From: Chelatococcus sambhunathii | GTDB taxonomy: Bacteria; Pseudomonadota; Alphaproteobacteria; Rhizobiales; Beijerinckiaceae | Direction: 5' to 3' | Length of the DNA stretch: 64,000 nt | Assembly: GCF_001418005.1 (NCBI RefSeq) | Contig: NZ_LIOL01000003.1 | Span: 186,001-250,000 of the forward strand | Position numbers and translations under genes: made by a program | Shown: positions 44,284-52,853 of the stretch, piece by piece | Layout of the letters: every line of letters starts with the position of its first letter | Position numbering within the stretch: the first letter of the stretch is position 1 | The notes under the pieces: generated by a model | The model's database searches: none | What the model was told of the DNA's origin: nothing | What the model saw: only the letters and a program-made list of their open reading frames with translations

Positions 44284-45315
44284 ATGACCGGCCTCGTGCT
44301 CGACAACATCACGAAGCGCTTCGGCTCCGTCGCGGCCGTCGACCGGGTGAACCTCTCCGTGCCCGACGGCAGCTTCGTCTGCCTGCTCGGCCCCTCGGGC
44401 TGCGGCAAGACCACGCTCCTGCGCATGATCGCGGGCCTCGAGGAGCCGAGCGAGGGGCGCATCCTCGTTGGCGGCGCGGACGTGACGCGGACGCCCGCCC
44501 ACCAGCGCGATTTCGGCATGGTCTTCCAGTCGCTGGCGCTGTTTCCCCACCTCTCCGTCGGCGAGAACATCGCCTACCCCCTGCGCATCCGCAATGTGGC
44601 GAAAGCTGAGCAGGCGCGGCGCGTCGAGGAACTGCTTGCGCTCGTGCGCCTGCCCGGCTTCGGCGAACGGCCGGTATCGAAGCTCTCCGGCGGCCAGCGC
44701 CAGCGCGTCGCCATCGCCCGGGCACTGGCGCTTCAGCCGCGGCTCTTCCTGCTCGACGAGCCGCTGTCGGCGCTCGACGCCAAGCTGCGCGAAGCCATGC
44801 AGGTGGAGCTCAGACAGCTGCAGCAGCGCCTCGGCATCACCACCGTCGTCGTCACCCACGACCAGCGCGAGGCCATGACCATGGCCGACCTCGTCGTCGT
44901 GATGAACGAGGGACGCATCCGCCAGAGCGCGCCACCCGTCGACATCTACCGCCGCCCGGCGGACACCTTCGTCGCCGACTTCATCGGCATCACCAATCTC
45001 ATCAAGGCGCGGCGCGGCGCAGGCGACACGGTGCTCGTGCCGGGCGGGACGCTTGTCGGCATCGCCCTGCCGACGGAGGAGGCGACGATCTCCGTGCGGC
45101 CGGAGGACGTGCGCCTCGTGCCGCCGCATGCGGCGGCGATCACCGGCCGGGTCGACTTCGTGCGCGACCTCGGCGCCAGCATCGAGATCTATGTCGAGGC
45201 CGACGGCCAGAGGATCGTCGCCGTGGCGAGCCCGCGCGAGCGGCCGGACCTCCAGCCCGGCGCCCCGGTGGGCCTCGCGCTCCCCGCCGACGCCTGCGTG
45301 GTGCTCGGCGCATGA
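44284..45315 (+). CDS. ABC transporter ATP-binding protein (PotA-like)
   Basis: The 343-residue protein has Walker A GPSGCGKTTL, Q-loop MVFQSLALFPHLSVGENIAYPLRI, signature LSGGQRQRVAIARAL, Walker B LFLLDEPLSALDAKLRE and a C-terminal TOBE domain (from ~residue 240). This is the PotA/spermidine-putrescine class. I chose ATG 44284 with AGGG upstream over a start 15 codons earlier. It is coupled to the next permease (ATGA). Confidence 0.93.
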   Translation: MTGLVLDNITKRFGSVAAVDRVNLSVPDGSFVCLLGPSGCGKTTLLRMIAGLEEPSEGRILVGGADVTRTPAHQRDFGMVFQSLALFPHLSVGENIAYPLRIRNVAKAEQARRVEELLALVRLPGFGERPVSKLSGGQRQRVAIARALALQPRLFLLDEPLSALDAKLREAMQVELRQLQQRLGITTVVVTHDQREAMTMADLVVVMNEGRIRQSAPPVDIYRRPADTFVADFIGITNLIKARRGAGDTVLVPGGTLVGIALPTEEATISVRPEDVRLVPPHAAAITGRVDFVRDLGASIEIYVEADGQRIVAVASPRERPDLQPGAPVGLALPADACVVLGA

Positions 45316-46166
45316 CGGCGGCACGGCCCCAACGGCTGCAGGACTACGCGCCGCTCGTCTTTCCGGCGCTGATGCTCACCGTCTTCTTCGTGGTGCCCTT
45401 CGGCATCATGGTGGCGATCAGCTTCTTCCGCCGCGTGCAGGGCGCCTTCTACGAGCCGGACTTCGTCTTCGACAATTACGCGCGGTTCCTGTCCGCCTTC
45501 TTCGGCCAGGTGCTCGGCTTCTCGCTGGTGCTGGCGACCCTCGTTGCCCTGGTCGCCGTCACCATTGCCTTCCCCTTCACGTTCCTGCTCGCGCGGCTGC
45601 CGCGGCGCTGGCAGGTGGTGTGGCTCGTGGCGCTGCTCTCCATCGTCTCGCTGTCCGAGGTCATCGTGGGCTTCGCCTGGTCGACGCTGTTCTCGCGCAC
45701 GGCCGGCGTCACCAATATCCTCGTCGCGCTCGGCCTCATGAGCGAACCCATGTCTCTGTCGCCCAGCTTCGGGGCGCTGCTCACCGGCCTCAGCTACCAC
45801 GCCTTTCCCTATACGGTGCTCGTGCTCTATCCGGCGCTCGCCCGGCTTGACCCAACGCTGATGGAGGCGGCGCGCACCCTGGGCGCCTCCCCTCCCCGCG
45901 CCTTCCTCACGGTCGTCGTTCCGGCCCTGCGCAACACCATCCTCGCCACCATGATCATGGTGTTCGTCTTCGCTCTCGGCTCCTATCTCCTGCCGCAGCT
46001 GCTCGGCCGGCCGAGCAACTGGACCCTCTCCGTGCTCATCACCGACCAGGCGATCTACCAGTCCAACCTGCCCTTCGCGGCGGCGATGGCCGTGTTCCTC
46101 GTCCTTGTAAGCCTCGCGCTCGTCGGGCTCTCGCTGCTCGTCGGACGCAAGGAGGCCGCCCAATGA
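45312..46166 (+). CDS. ABC transporter permease (PotB-like)
   Basis: The 284-residue membrane protein has six hydrophobic segments and an EAA loop, LMEAARTLGASPPRAFLTVVVPAL. The first helix, LVFPALMLTVFFVVPFGIMVAISFF, is typical of PotB. It overlaps both neighbours by four bases (ATGA), so the three transporter genes are translationally coupled. Confidence 0.93.
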   Translation: MTAARPQRLQDYAPLVFPALMLTVFFVVPFGIMVAISFFRRVQGAFYEPDFVFDNYARFLSAFFGQVLGFSLVLATLVALVAVTIAFPFTFLLARLPRRWQVVWLVALLSIVSLSEVIVGFAWSTLFSRTAGVTNILVALGLMSEPMSLSPSFGALLTGLSYHAFPYTVLVLYPALARLDPTLMEAARTLGASPPRAFLTVVVPALRNTILATMIMVFVFALGSYLLPQLLGRPSNWTLSVLITDQAIYQSNLPFAAAMAVFLVLVSLALVGLSLLVGRKEAAQ

Positions 46167-46963
46167 GCCGCCTCTTCACGCGCCTGTTCATGGTGCTCGT
46201 CGCCCTGGTGCTGGCGGCGCCGATCGTCGTCGTCGCGGGCGTCTCCTTCAATGCGCAGAGGACGCTCACCTTTCCGCCGGTCGGCTTCTCGCTCGCCTGG
46301 TTCGGCGAGGTCTTCACCGATGCCGGCTGGCGCGGCGCGCTGCTCACCAGCCTCGCCATCGCGGCCGGCGCGGCGGCCCTCGCCGTCGCCATCGCCTTCC
46401 CGCTCGCCTGGTTCCTGTGGCGCTGGCATGCCCCCTGGGCGCGTGTGTTCCAGGCGCTGGGCACGGCGCCCTTCATCCTGCCGCCGGTGATCACCGCCCT
46501 CGGCTTCCTGAGCTTCTGGGCGACCGCCGGCTTCTACGGCGCACCCTGGACGGTAGTGATCAGCCACGCGATCTTCCTCGTCACGCTGCCGCTCGTCACC
46601 ATCACCCTCGGCTTTTCTTCCGTCGACCGCAGCCTGACGGAAGCCGCCGCCACCATGGGCGCTGACGATCGCACCGTGCTGAGAACGGTCGTGCTGCCGC
46701 TCGTCACGCCCTATCTCGTCTCGGGCTATGCCTTCGCCTTCGTGCTCTCGCTCAACGAATACATCATCGCCTACATGGTCGCAGGCTTCACCGTGGAGAC
46801 ACTGCCGATCAAGATCTTCAACGCCCTGCGCTACGGCTACACGCCCACCATGGCAGCGGTAACGGTGTTCTTCGTCGCGGCAGCCGCGCTCATCTTCAGC
46901 CTCGTCGCCCGCTTCGGCGACCTGCCGCGCCTCCTCGGCGCCTGGTCGTCGAAGGAGAGTTGA
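46163..46963 (+). CDS. ABC transporter permease (PotC-like)
   Basis: The 266-residue membrane protein has six hydrophobic segments. It starts with LFMVLVALVLAAPIVVVAGVSFN and has an EAA loop, LTEAAATMGADDRTVLRTVVLPLV, then YAFAFVLSLNEYIIAYMVAG, all typical of PotC. It completes the importer and is convergent with scpB after 19 bases. Confidence 0.93.
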   Translation: MSRLFTRLFMVLVALVLAAPIVVVAGVSFNAQRTLTFPPVGFSLAWFGEVFTDAGWRGALLTSLAIAAGAAALAVAIAFPLAWFLWRWHAPWARVFQALGTAPFILPPVITALGFLSFWATAGFYGAPWTVVISHAIFLVTLPLVTITLGFSSVDRSLTEAAATMGADDRTVLRTVVLPLVTPYLVSGYAFAFVLSLNEYIIAYMVAGFTVETLPIKIFNALRYGYTPTMAAVTVFFVAAAALIFSLVARFGDLPRLLGAWSSKES

Positions 46964-46982
46964 GCCGATGCCCGCCTCTTCG

Positions 46983-47672
46983 TCACGCGTCTGAGTGGGG
47001 CTCTTCGTCGCCATCGTCGGCGGCGTGCTCATCCTCCTCCCCGCCCGGCATGGTCCAGCCATCGGCAAGGAGCTTCTCCTTGTCGAGCAGCCCGGCCTCC
47101 TCCAGCTGCTCGATGTCGGGCAGATCGCGCAGGCTGGTGAACCCGAAGCGGGCGAGGAAGGTCGGGGTCGTCACATAGGTGTAGGGCGCTCCCGGCTGGG
47201 GACTGCGCGGCCCGGCGGCGACCAGACCTGCGGCACGCAGACGCGCGACGAGGTCGCGCCCGACCTCCCGCCCGAAGAAGGTGGACAGCGCGCCGCGCGT
47301 GATCGGCTGAAAATAGGCGATGGCGGCGAGCGTCAGCATTTCCGACGACGACAGCACCTCCCCCCGCTCGCCTTGGCCGCGCACGGCACGCACCGCCGCG
47401 CCATAGGCCCGGCGCGTACGCATCTGCCAGCCGCCGGCGACAGCGACCACCTCATAGGGACGACCGGCAAGCTCGGCGCGGATATCGTCGATGACGAGAT
47501 CGACATCGCAGCCACGGCCGACGATGCGGGCGAGCGCCTCACGCGGCACCGGCTCGGCCGCGGCGAAGAGCACCGCCTCGACGCGCCCCATCCATTCCCG
47601 CCAGCGCAGTTCGGCCGGCAGATCGGCAAGCTCCCGGTCGAGCGCATCCTCGTTTCTGGGGCGCGTCGCCAC
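46983..47672 (-). CDS. scpB: ScpB-like segregation and condensation protein
   Basis: The 229-residue protein matches ScpB: RVEAVLFAAAEPVPREALARIVG, then SSEMLTLAAIAYFQPITRGALSTFFGREVGRDLVARLRAAGLV and TPTFLARFGFTSLRDLPDIEQL. The two winged-helix domains are intact, followed by a long acidic tail (GGEEDEHAADDGDEE). ScpB normally bridges SMC with ScpA, but neither gene is nearby, so this is probably a replicon-borne extra copy. The start is GTG at 47672, directly after the DUF1403 stop. Confidence 0.88.
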   Translation of the reverse strand: MATRPRNEDALDRELADLPAELRWREWMGRVEAVLFAAAEPVPREALARIVGRGCDVDLVIDDIRAELAGRPYEVVAVAGGWQMRTRRAYGAAVRAVRGQGERGEVLSSSEMLTLAAIAYFQPITRGALSTFFGREVGRDLVARLRAAGLVAAGPRSPQPGAPYTYVTTPTFLARFGFTSLRDLPDIEQLEEAGLLDKEKLLADGWTMPGGEEDEHAADDGDEEPHSDA

Positions 47673-47674
47673 GG

Positions 47675-48607
47675 CTACAGCCCGTAGAGGCGGAAGCTCG
47701 GCCGCCCGGTGAGCTCCCGCACGGCCCCGAGGGCGACGAGCCGCTCGAACAGGCGCCTTCCTGCCCGGTCGCTCGTCCCTTGCCGGACGCTGGCCGCCGC
47801 CGTCGCATCCTCGCGCAGCAACAGCGCGACCGCCCCCGCCGCGGCCCTGGAGCGCAGCCGTGGCGCAGTTGCCACCAGCCTTTCGGCGCGCCTTGCAAGA
47901 TCGCCATAGAGCTCGAGCGCCTCGAGCGCCCCGCGCTGATAGGCGAGGCAGCACACCCGCAGCCACGCTTCCGCACCATCGGGCCTTGACGCAAGGCGCA
48001 GGTCGGCGCGGCGGACCTGCGGCGCGATCATCGGTACCGCGGAGAGCCAGCCGAGCTGCCGGGCAAGCACGACATCGGCCAGCCACAGGGCCACGCAGTC
48101 GAGCTCCGGCCTCGCCTGCATAACAATGGTAGCGGCGCGGGCAGCGGCCGCGACGGGGAAGCCGCGCCTGTTCGACGCCGTATCGGCCACAAGCGTGAGA
48201 ACCCGCTCGAGCGCCTCGGGCTCGGCCGCATGGCCCACCTCGCGCAGCGCGCCCGGCCATGCCTGAAAGCGCAAGGCTCCCGGCAAAGCAAGACGCCGCC
48301 AGAACCCGAGGATGCGGCCGCCCGGACCGGGGTCGTCACCGGCCCGGCGCAGATACCAGCTGTCGCGCAAGGTCGCCTCGTCCTCGCGTCGGCCGAGGAA
48401 CCCAACATGGGCGACGGCCGCGCGCAGCGCGCAGCGCTGCCGCCACAGGACGCCGAGTTCGTGCTCCGCTGTCGCTACCGTATTGAGCAGCGCCAGGGCA
48501 GCGCCGGCCCGGAAGGCCGCCTCGGCCTCGCCCTCTCCGTCGGTACGGCCGCGCAGCCAGACAGGCGGCGGCGCCATCGGCCGGGGAACGAATCGTGCAT
48601 TCTCCAT
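47675..48607 (-). CDS. DUF1403 family protein
   Basis: The 310-residue, Arg/Ala/Leu-rich helical protein has the DUF1403 features: PPPVWLRG near the start, AAFRAGAALALLNTV, DSWYLRRAGDDPGPGGRI, FPVAAAARAATIVMQARPELDC and ALWLADVVLARQLGW. The family is typical of alphaproteobacterial plasmids and its function is unknown. It is immediately upstream of scpB on the same strand, an arrangement that suggests a joint role in replicon maintenance (inference). Divergent from the recombinase-like gene. Confidence 0.85.
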   Translation of the reverse strand: MENARFVPRPMAPPPVWLRGRTDGEGEAEAAFRAGAALALLNTVATAEHELGVLWRQRCALRAAVAHVGFLGRREDEATLRDSWYLRRAGDDPGPGGRILGFWRRLALPGALRFQAWPGALREVGHAAEPEALERVLTLVADTASNRRGFPVAAAARAATIVMQARPELDCVALWLADVVLARQLGWLSAVPMIAPQVRRADLRLASRPDGAEAWLRVCCLAYQRGALEALELYGDLARRAERLVATAPRLRSRAAAGAVALLLREDATAAASVRQGTSDRAGRRLFERLVALGAVRELTGRPSFRLYGL

Positions 48608-48686
48608 GGGCGAAGGCTAACCCGGCGCGGCGCTTTTTCCTATCCCTGACCCGTGTAAGCGCCGCCCTTGTCGAACGCCATTCATG

Positions 48687-48709
48687 TCCGATAATGTTAC
48701 CTTATCGGA
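48687..48709. promoter_or_regulatory. Palindrome between DUF1403 and recombinase-like genes
   Basis: TCCGATAA-tgttacc-TTATCGGA is a perfect 8-bp inverted repeat with a 7-base centre in the divergent gap, overlapping the first possible start of the recombinase-like gene (48684). It could be an operator or a recombinase-binding site. Confidence 0.5.
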
Positions 48710-48731
48710 CGTAAGCAGGCGAGACCGGACC

Positions 48732-49787
48732 ATGCCAACCGACAACACCTCGCTTGTTGAAAATGCCGCTCACCCGAACCCCGGAAGCGTGCAGGCCCGC
48801 GCGCAGGCGAGAGCCCCGGGCGCATCGCCCGGCCCGGAGTGCGTGCCCCCCCTCTCCTCCTCCACCAGGCGCGGCGAGCCGACCGGCAAGCCTCACACCG
48901 CCAACACGCGCCTTGCCTATGCCAAGGACTGGAAGCACTTTTCCGCCTGGTGCCGCCGCAGCGGACGCGCGGCCCCGGCCCCGGATCCGCAAACCATCGC
49001 ACTCTACATAGAGGCCTGTGCGATCGGCGACGCGAGCAGCCGCCCCCTTTCCCGTGCCACGATCGAGCGCCGCCTCTGCGCGATTGCCTGGAATGCGGCA
49101 CAGCGTGGCCAGACCTTCGACCGCTCCTCCCCCGCGATCGCCAGGGCGCTTGCGAATCTCCGCAGACAGCCCGATCTGGCGCGTCGCCGTGAGGCCGCTG
49201 ACGCAGCCGATATCCTCGCCATGCTGGGCACCTTGCCGCACGACCTGCGCGGCCTGCGCGACCGTGCCATCCTCCTTCTCGGTTTCGCAGCCGGACTGCG
49301 TCGCTCGCAGATCGTCGGGCTCGACATCGGCCGCGCTGCCGCCAGCAGCCGCGGCGCCGTCGAGATCGACGGGGAAGGACTGCGGCTGAGACTGCGCGAA
49401 GCCGACGGTTGGCTGGAGGCGACTGTCGGTCGCGGATCCAGCGAGAGCACCTGCCCGGTGGCCGCAGTAGAGCGGTGGATCAGATTCGCCCGCCTTGGCG
49501 ACGGCCCCCTGTTCCGCCGCATCGGCCGCGACGGCCGCACGGTCGCGGACGCACGGCTCGCAGACAAGCACGTGGCCCGTCTCGTCCGGCGAGCCGCCCT
49601 CGCCGCCGGCCTTGACGCCGATCGCACACGCGAGGGCCGCGCGCCAATCTTCGGCGCCGACGCCCTGCGCGCCGGCCGGACGTTCGCGACCGTTGCCGGC
49701 GCGCGCCGCACACGCCTCCTCGGCAGCGAAGGCGCCGACCGCCGAGGCCACTTCCTTGTCAATTTCACGAAAGCGCTCGGCCTCTAA
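48732..49787 (+). CDS. Tyrosine recombinase-like protein lacking the catalytic tyrosine
   Basis: The 351-residue protein has an N-terminal SAM-like DNA-binding domain (TRLAYAKDWKHFSAWCRR, then TIALYIEACAIG) and a recombinase core with the first active Arg in LLLGFAAGLRRSQIVGLD. Box II, usually HSLRAG, reads ADALRAG (His lost). The expected QTGHRS and RRYIREG motifs are missing: after ALRAG only ~35 residues remain, ending GHFLVNFTKALGL, with no Tyr anywhere in the C-terminal half. The protein is probably catalytically dead. It may be kept as a DNA-binding factor or be decaying. An earlier ATG at 48684 is possible. Confidence 0.78.
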   Translation: MPTDNTSLVENAAHPNPGSVQARAQARAPGASPGPECVPPLSSSTRRGEPTGKPHTANTRLAYAKDWKHFSAWCRRSGRAAPAPDPQTIALYIEACAIGDASSRPLSRATIERRLCAIAWNAAQRGQTFDRSSPAIARALANLRRQPDLARRREAADAADILAMLGTLPHDLRGLRDRAILLLGFAAGLRRSQIVGLDIGRAAASSRGAVEIDGEGLRLRLREADGWLEATVGRGSSESTCPVAAVERWIRFARLGDGPLFRRIGRDGRTVADARLADKHVARLVRRAALAAGLDADRTREGRAPIFGADALRAGRTFATVAGARRTRLLGSEGADRRGHFLVNFTKALGL

Positions 49788-49943
49788 GCCCTGCGACCCG
49801 TGCACCTACAGGCCGGCCAGCGAAGCCGGGACCAGTCTCCGATGTCCCTGCAGACGCTGTGGCCGCGCAGGACAGGTCCTTGACCACAACATGTCGTCGC
49901 AAAGGCAATAGCGGTCGCCTTCCCAGCCGCCAACCGGCGTCCT

Positions 49944-49959
49944 GTTGTCAGTTGACAAC
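49944..49959. promoter_or_regulatory. parS-like centromere site 1 (RepB)
   Basis: GTTGTCAGTTGACAAC is a 16-bp near-perfect palindrome differing by one central base from the repABC centromere consensus GTTNNCNGCNGNNAAC. Confidence 0.7.
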
Positions 49960-50301
49960 AGAACGCCATCTCCAGTCCGAGCCGCCACAAGCGGCAGATC
50001 ATGACCGAACTACCGAACCCAACGGCGCCGGTAGGACTCATCAACCCTCCATCGGGCCGCCGATCGCCGCCCCTCGTCGCGCCGCTCCCAGGCTCGGGGT
50101 CGCATCGGCCTTCGGCAGCGCACCCACCCAGCCCGAGGCCCCGGAGCGCGCACCCCCGCCCGGCTGCCCAGCCAATGATAACGATCACCGCGGGCGGACG
50201 ATCGGGCGCCGGCCTCGCGCCGCATTGCTGCCTGAACGCAGACGGCGCGACACCTTGCGTGCAAGGAACAACCCCGCGGGCGGAAGCAACACCGCTCCGC
50301 C

Positions 50302-50317
50302 GTTGTCAGGTGACAAC
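50302..50317. promoter_or_regulatory. parS-like centromere site 2 (RepB)
   Basis: GTTGTCAGGTGACAAC is a 16-bp palindrome with one central change from the repABC parS consensus, 241 bases upstream of repA. Confidence 0.7.
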
Positions 50318-50447
50318 ATCCCGTCGCCGCAGCATGCCCGCAATCCGCACCTCGACCTTACGCTGGGACTTTTACTTTACGCTGCTCGTCAACACAGAAA
50401 TCTCGCCGACAGCATCGCCATCGTCGTCGAGATGACGAAAGGGGCCA

Positions 50448-50463
50448 TTAAGATTTCGTTAAC
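50448..50463. promoter_or_regulatory. CtrA-like box upstream of repA
   Basis: TTAA-gatttcg-TTAAC matches the CtrA full-site consensus TTAA-N7-TTAAC. It lies 95 bases before the repA start, in DNA that is otherwise GC-rich. CtrA is the cell-cycle master regulator of alphaproteobacteria. Confidence 0.45.
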
Positions 50464-50558
50464 CCTAATCTTCTTGCCGCCCGGGGCAGAATCGTGTCTC
50501 CTGCGCCAGACGGCATATGAGCGTTAGACGCCATAATTCCGTCTGAGAGCGATAGGAT

Positions 50559-51770
50559 ATGCAGACGATCGTCGAAAACCAGACCAGAATCGAGTCGGCC
50601 TCGGCCAGGATAGCGCGCCACGCAGGCGTCCTTTCGGCCCAGTTGCGCAGCCTCGGCGCGACCCTCTTCCCGCCCATGGCTCAAAAGACGTTGCGGTCTT
50701 TCACATCGGGGGAAGTTGCACGCATCATCGGCGTTTCCGACGGCTATCTGCGTCAGCTCTCGCTGGATGGCCTCGGGCCGATGCCGACCATCCTCACCGG
50801 CGGGCGGCGATCCTACAGCCTGGCGCAGATCAACGAATTGAGGCGCTATCTTGCCGCCTCCCGACCCCGCGACGCGCTCAACTTCCTCCCGACGCGCCGG
50901 CCCGGCGACAAGCTGCAGATCATCGCCGTGGCCAATTTCAAGGGTGGATCAGCCAAGACGACCACATCGCTCTACCTCTCGCAATATCTGGCCCTGCGCG
51001 GCTTTCGCGTGCTCGCCATCGATCTCGACCCGCAGGCATCGCTGTCAGCGATGTTCGGCTATCAGCCGGAGTTCGACATCGCCGAAAACCAGACGCTTTA
51101 TGGCGCCATCCGCTATGACGAGCACCGGCGGCCGATGCGGGAGATCATCCACGCGACCTATTTCGACGGCGTTTCCATTGTGCCGGGCAATCTCGAGCTC
51201 ATGGAGTTCGAGCACCACACCCCGCGCGCGATGCGCGACCCGAGCGCCCGCGGCCAGAACCTCTTCTTCCGCCGCGTCGCGACCGCGATCAGCGAGGTCG
51301 AGGATGATTACGACATCGTCGTCATCGATTGCCCGCCCCAGCTCGGCTATCTCACGCTCGGCGCGCTCAATGCGGCGACGTCGATGGTCGTGACCGTCCA
51401 TCCGCAGATGGTCGACGTCGCCTCGATGAACCAGTTCCTGCTCATGACCTCCGACCTCATGTCGGTCGTGGAGGAATATGGCGGCCGGCTCGATCACGAC
51501 TTCATCCGCTATGTCGTCACCCGACACGATCCCAACGATGTGCCGGAGACGCAGATCGTCGCGCTCCTGCGCAGCCTTTTCGGCGAGGACGTGCTGAAGG
51601 CAACCGCCTGGAAGTCCACCGCCATTGCCAATGCCGGGCTCACCAAGCAGTCGCTTTACGAGCTGGAGCGCGGCTCCGTCGGTCGGGCGGCCTATGACCG
51701 GGCGCTCGAATCCGTCGATGCCGTCAATGCCGAAATCGTCCAGCTCATCAACGCAGTGTGGGGCCGATGA
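50559..51770 (+). CDS. repA: RepA, ParA-type partition ATPase and repABC repressor
   Basis: The 403-residue protein has an N-terminal HTH-like region (RSFTSGEVARIIGVSDGYLRQLS, residues ~46-70), the deviant Walker A FKGGSAKTTTSLYLS around residues 127-141, Walker B EDDYDIVVIDCPPQLGYLTLGAL and ParA motif sequences after it. RepA drives plasmid partition with RepB and represses the operon. ATG 50559 follows a GGAT ribosome site; repB overlaps its stop (ATGA). Confidence 0.95.
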   Translation: MQTIVENQTRIESASARIARHAGVLSAQLRSLGATLFPPMAQKTLRSFTSGEVARIIGVSDGYLRQLSLDGLGPMPTILTGGRRSYSLAQINELRRYLAASRPRDALNFLPTRRPGDKLQIIAVANFKGGSAKTTTSLYLSQYLALRGFRVLAIDLDPQASLSAMFGYQPEFDIAENQTLYGAIRYDEHRRPMREIIHATYFDGVSIVPGNLELMEFEHHTPRAMRDPSARGQNLFFRRVATAISEVEDDYDIVVIDCPPQLGYLTLGALNAATSMVVTVHPQMVDVASMNQFLLMTSDLMSVVEEYGGRLDHDFIRYVVTRHDPNDVPETQIVALLRSLFGEDVLKATAWKSTAIANAGLTKQSLYELERGSVGRAAYDRALESVDAVNAEIVQLINAVWGR

Positions 51771-52771
51771 CGAAACGATCCGATACCCTGAAGGCTCTTT
51801 TCGGCGCGCCGCAGGCACAGGCGTTGTCAGCTGACAACCATGCTGCGCCGTTGCCGCGCGTGGCCGCCGGCTCAATCCGCTCGATAAAAGAATCTTTTTC
51901 CGGCATCGAGCGCGAGAATGAAGTGCTGCGCGAAACGATCGCCGCCGGCGCCAGCGTGGTCGAGATCGATCCCGCGCTCATCGAGCCGTCGCCCTACAGC
52001 GATCGTTTCATCGACGACGGCGGGCCCGAGTTCGAGCAGCTCAAGGCCTCCATGCGGGTCAACGGGCAGGAAGTGCCGGTGCTGCTGCGCCGGCATCCCA
52101 CGCAGGAAGGGCGTTACCAGACGGCCTTCGGTCATCGCCGCATCCGGGCTGCGCGTGAACTCGGCCTCAACGTGCGAGCGGTCGTCCGGGCGCTGTCGGA
52201 TACCGACCTTGTCATCGCTCAGGGCATCGAGAACTCGGCCCGTCAGGACCTGTCGTTCATCGAACGCGCGGTCTTTGCGCTACGCCTCGAGAGAGCTGGG
52301 CACGAGCGCTCGGTGATCCAGGAGGCGCTCACGGTCGATCGGGCAGAGGTCTCCAAGCTGATTGCGGTCGCGAGCGAGATCCCCGAGGACATCGTGACCG
52401 CCATCGGCCGCGCGCCGAAGATCGGGCGGCCACGTTGGCAGGCCCTCGCCGCCCGGCTTTCCGAGCCCGGAGCGCTTGGCCGCACGCGCCGCCTCATCAA
52501 GAGCGCGACCTTCGGTCAGTCGGATTCCGACAGCCGCTTCCTGCAGGTCCTCGCCAGCGCAGCGCAAACGGACGAGGGGAGGGCCAGTCGGCCGGCAAAG
52601 CAAGCCGTCGTTACAGCCAATGGAGCCAAGATCGCGGACGCGGAGCACAAGGGCCGTGCGCTGAAGCTCACCTTCGCCCAGCCGCTCGACGAAGGTTTTG
52701 CCGCCTTCGTGCTCGATCAGATTCCGGCGCTGTTCGACCGTTACGCAGCGCAGGAAAAGGGACGGCGCTGA
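51767..52771 (+). CDS. repB: RepB, ParB-type centromere-binding protein
   Basis: The 334-residue protein has a ParB/Spo0J N-terminal domain (VEIDPALIEPSPYSDRF, GQEVPVLLRRHP, GRYQTAFGHRRIRAARELG), the conserved GIENSARQDLSFIERA segment and a HTH in VIQEALTVDRAEVSKLIAVAS. It binds parS; one perfect parS (51823-51838) lies within its own 5' coding region. Start overlaps the repA stop (ATGA). Confidence 0.95.
   Translation: MTKRSDTLKALFGAPQAQALSADNHAAPLPRVAAGSIRSIKESFSGIERENEVLRETIAAGASVVEIDPALIEPSPYSDRFIDDGGPEFEQLKASMRVNGQEVPVLLRRHPTQEGRYQTAFGHRRIRAARELGLNVRAVVRALSDTDLVIAQGIENSARQDLSFIERAVFALRLERAGHERSVIQEALTVDRAEVSKLIAVASEIPEDIVTAIGRAPKIGRPRWQALAARLSEPGALGRTRRLIKSATFGQSDSDSRFLQVLASAAQTDEGRASRPAKQAVVTANGAKIADAEHKGRALKLTFAQPLDEGFAAFVLDQIPALFDRYAAQEKGRR
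51823..51838. promoter_or_regulatory. parS centromere site 3 (RepB), perfect palindrome
   Basis: GTTGTCAGCTGACAAC is a perfect 16-bp palindrome fully matching GTTNNCNGCNGNNAAC. It lies inside the repB coding sequence near the 5' end. Confidence 0.85.
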
Positions 52772-52819
52772 GGCCCGTCCTCCGTCACGAACCGTAGCAA
52801 CACGAGGAGCAAGCACCGC

Positions 52820-52853
52820 AAAAGAAAAGGCCCCCGAAACGTCTCCGCTCCGG
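52820..52853 (-). terminator. Intrinsic terminator of the ctRNA
   Basis: Read on the minus strand, CCGGAGCG-gaga-CGTTTCGG forms an 8-bp stem (two G-U pairs), followed by GGGCC and then CCTTTTCTTTT. This matches the usual terminator of repABC antisense RNAs. Confidence 0.65.

Larger units (their letters stand above)
49788..50558. other. Non-coding leader region of the repABC operon
   Basis: This 771-base stretch has no convincing gene. It holds two parS-like palindromes (49944, 50302) and a CtrA-like box (50448). The last 110 bases are less GC-rich and probably contain the repA promoter. Short frames in it show no family similarity. Confidence 0.7.
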
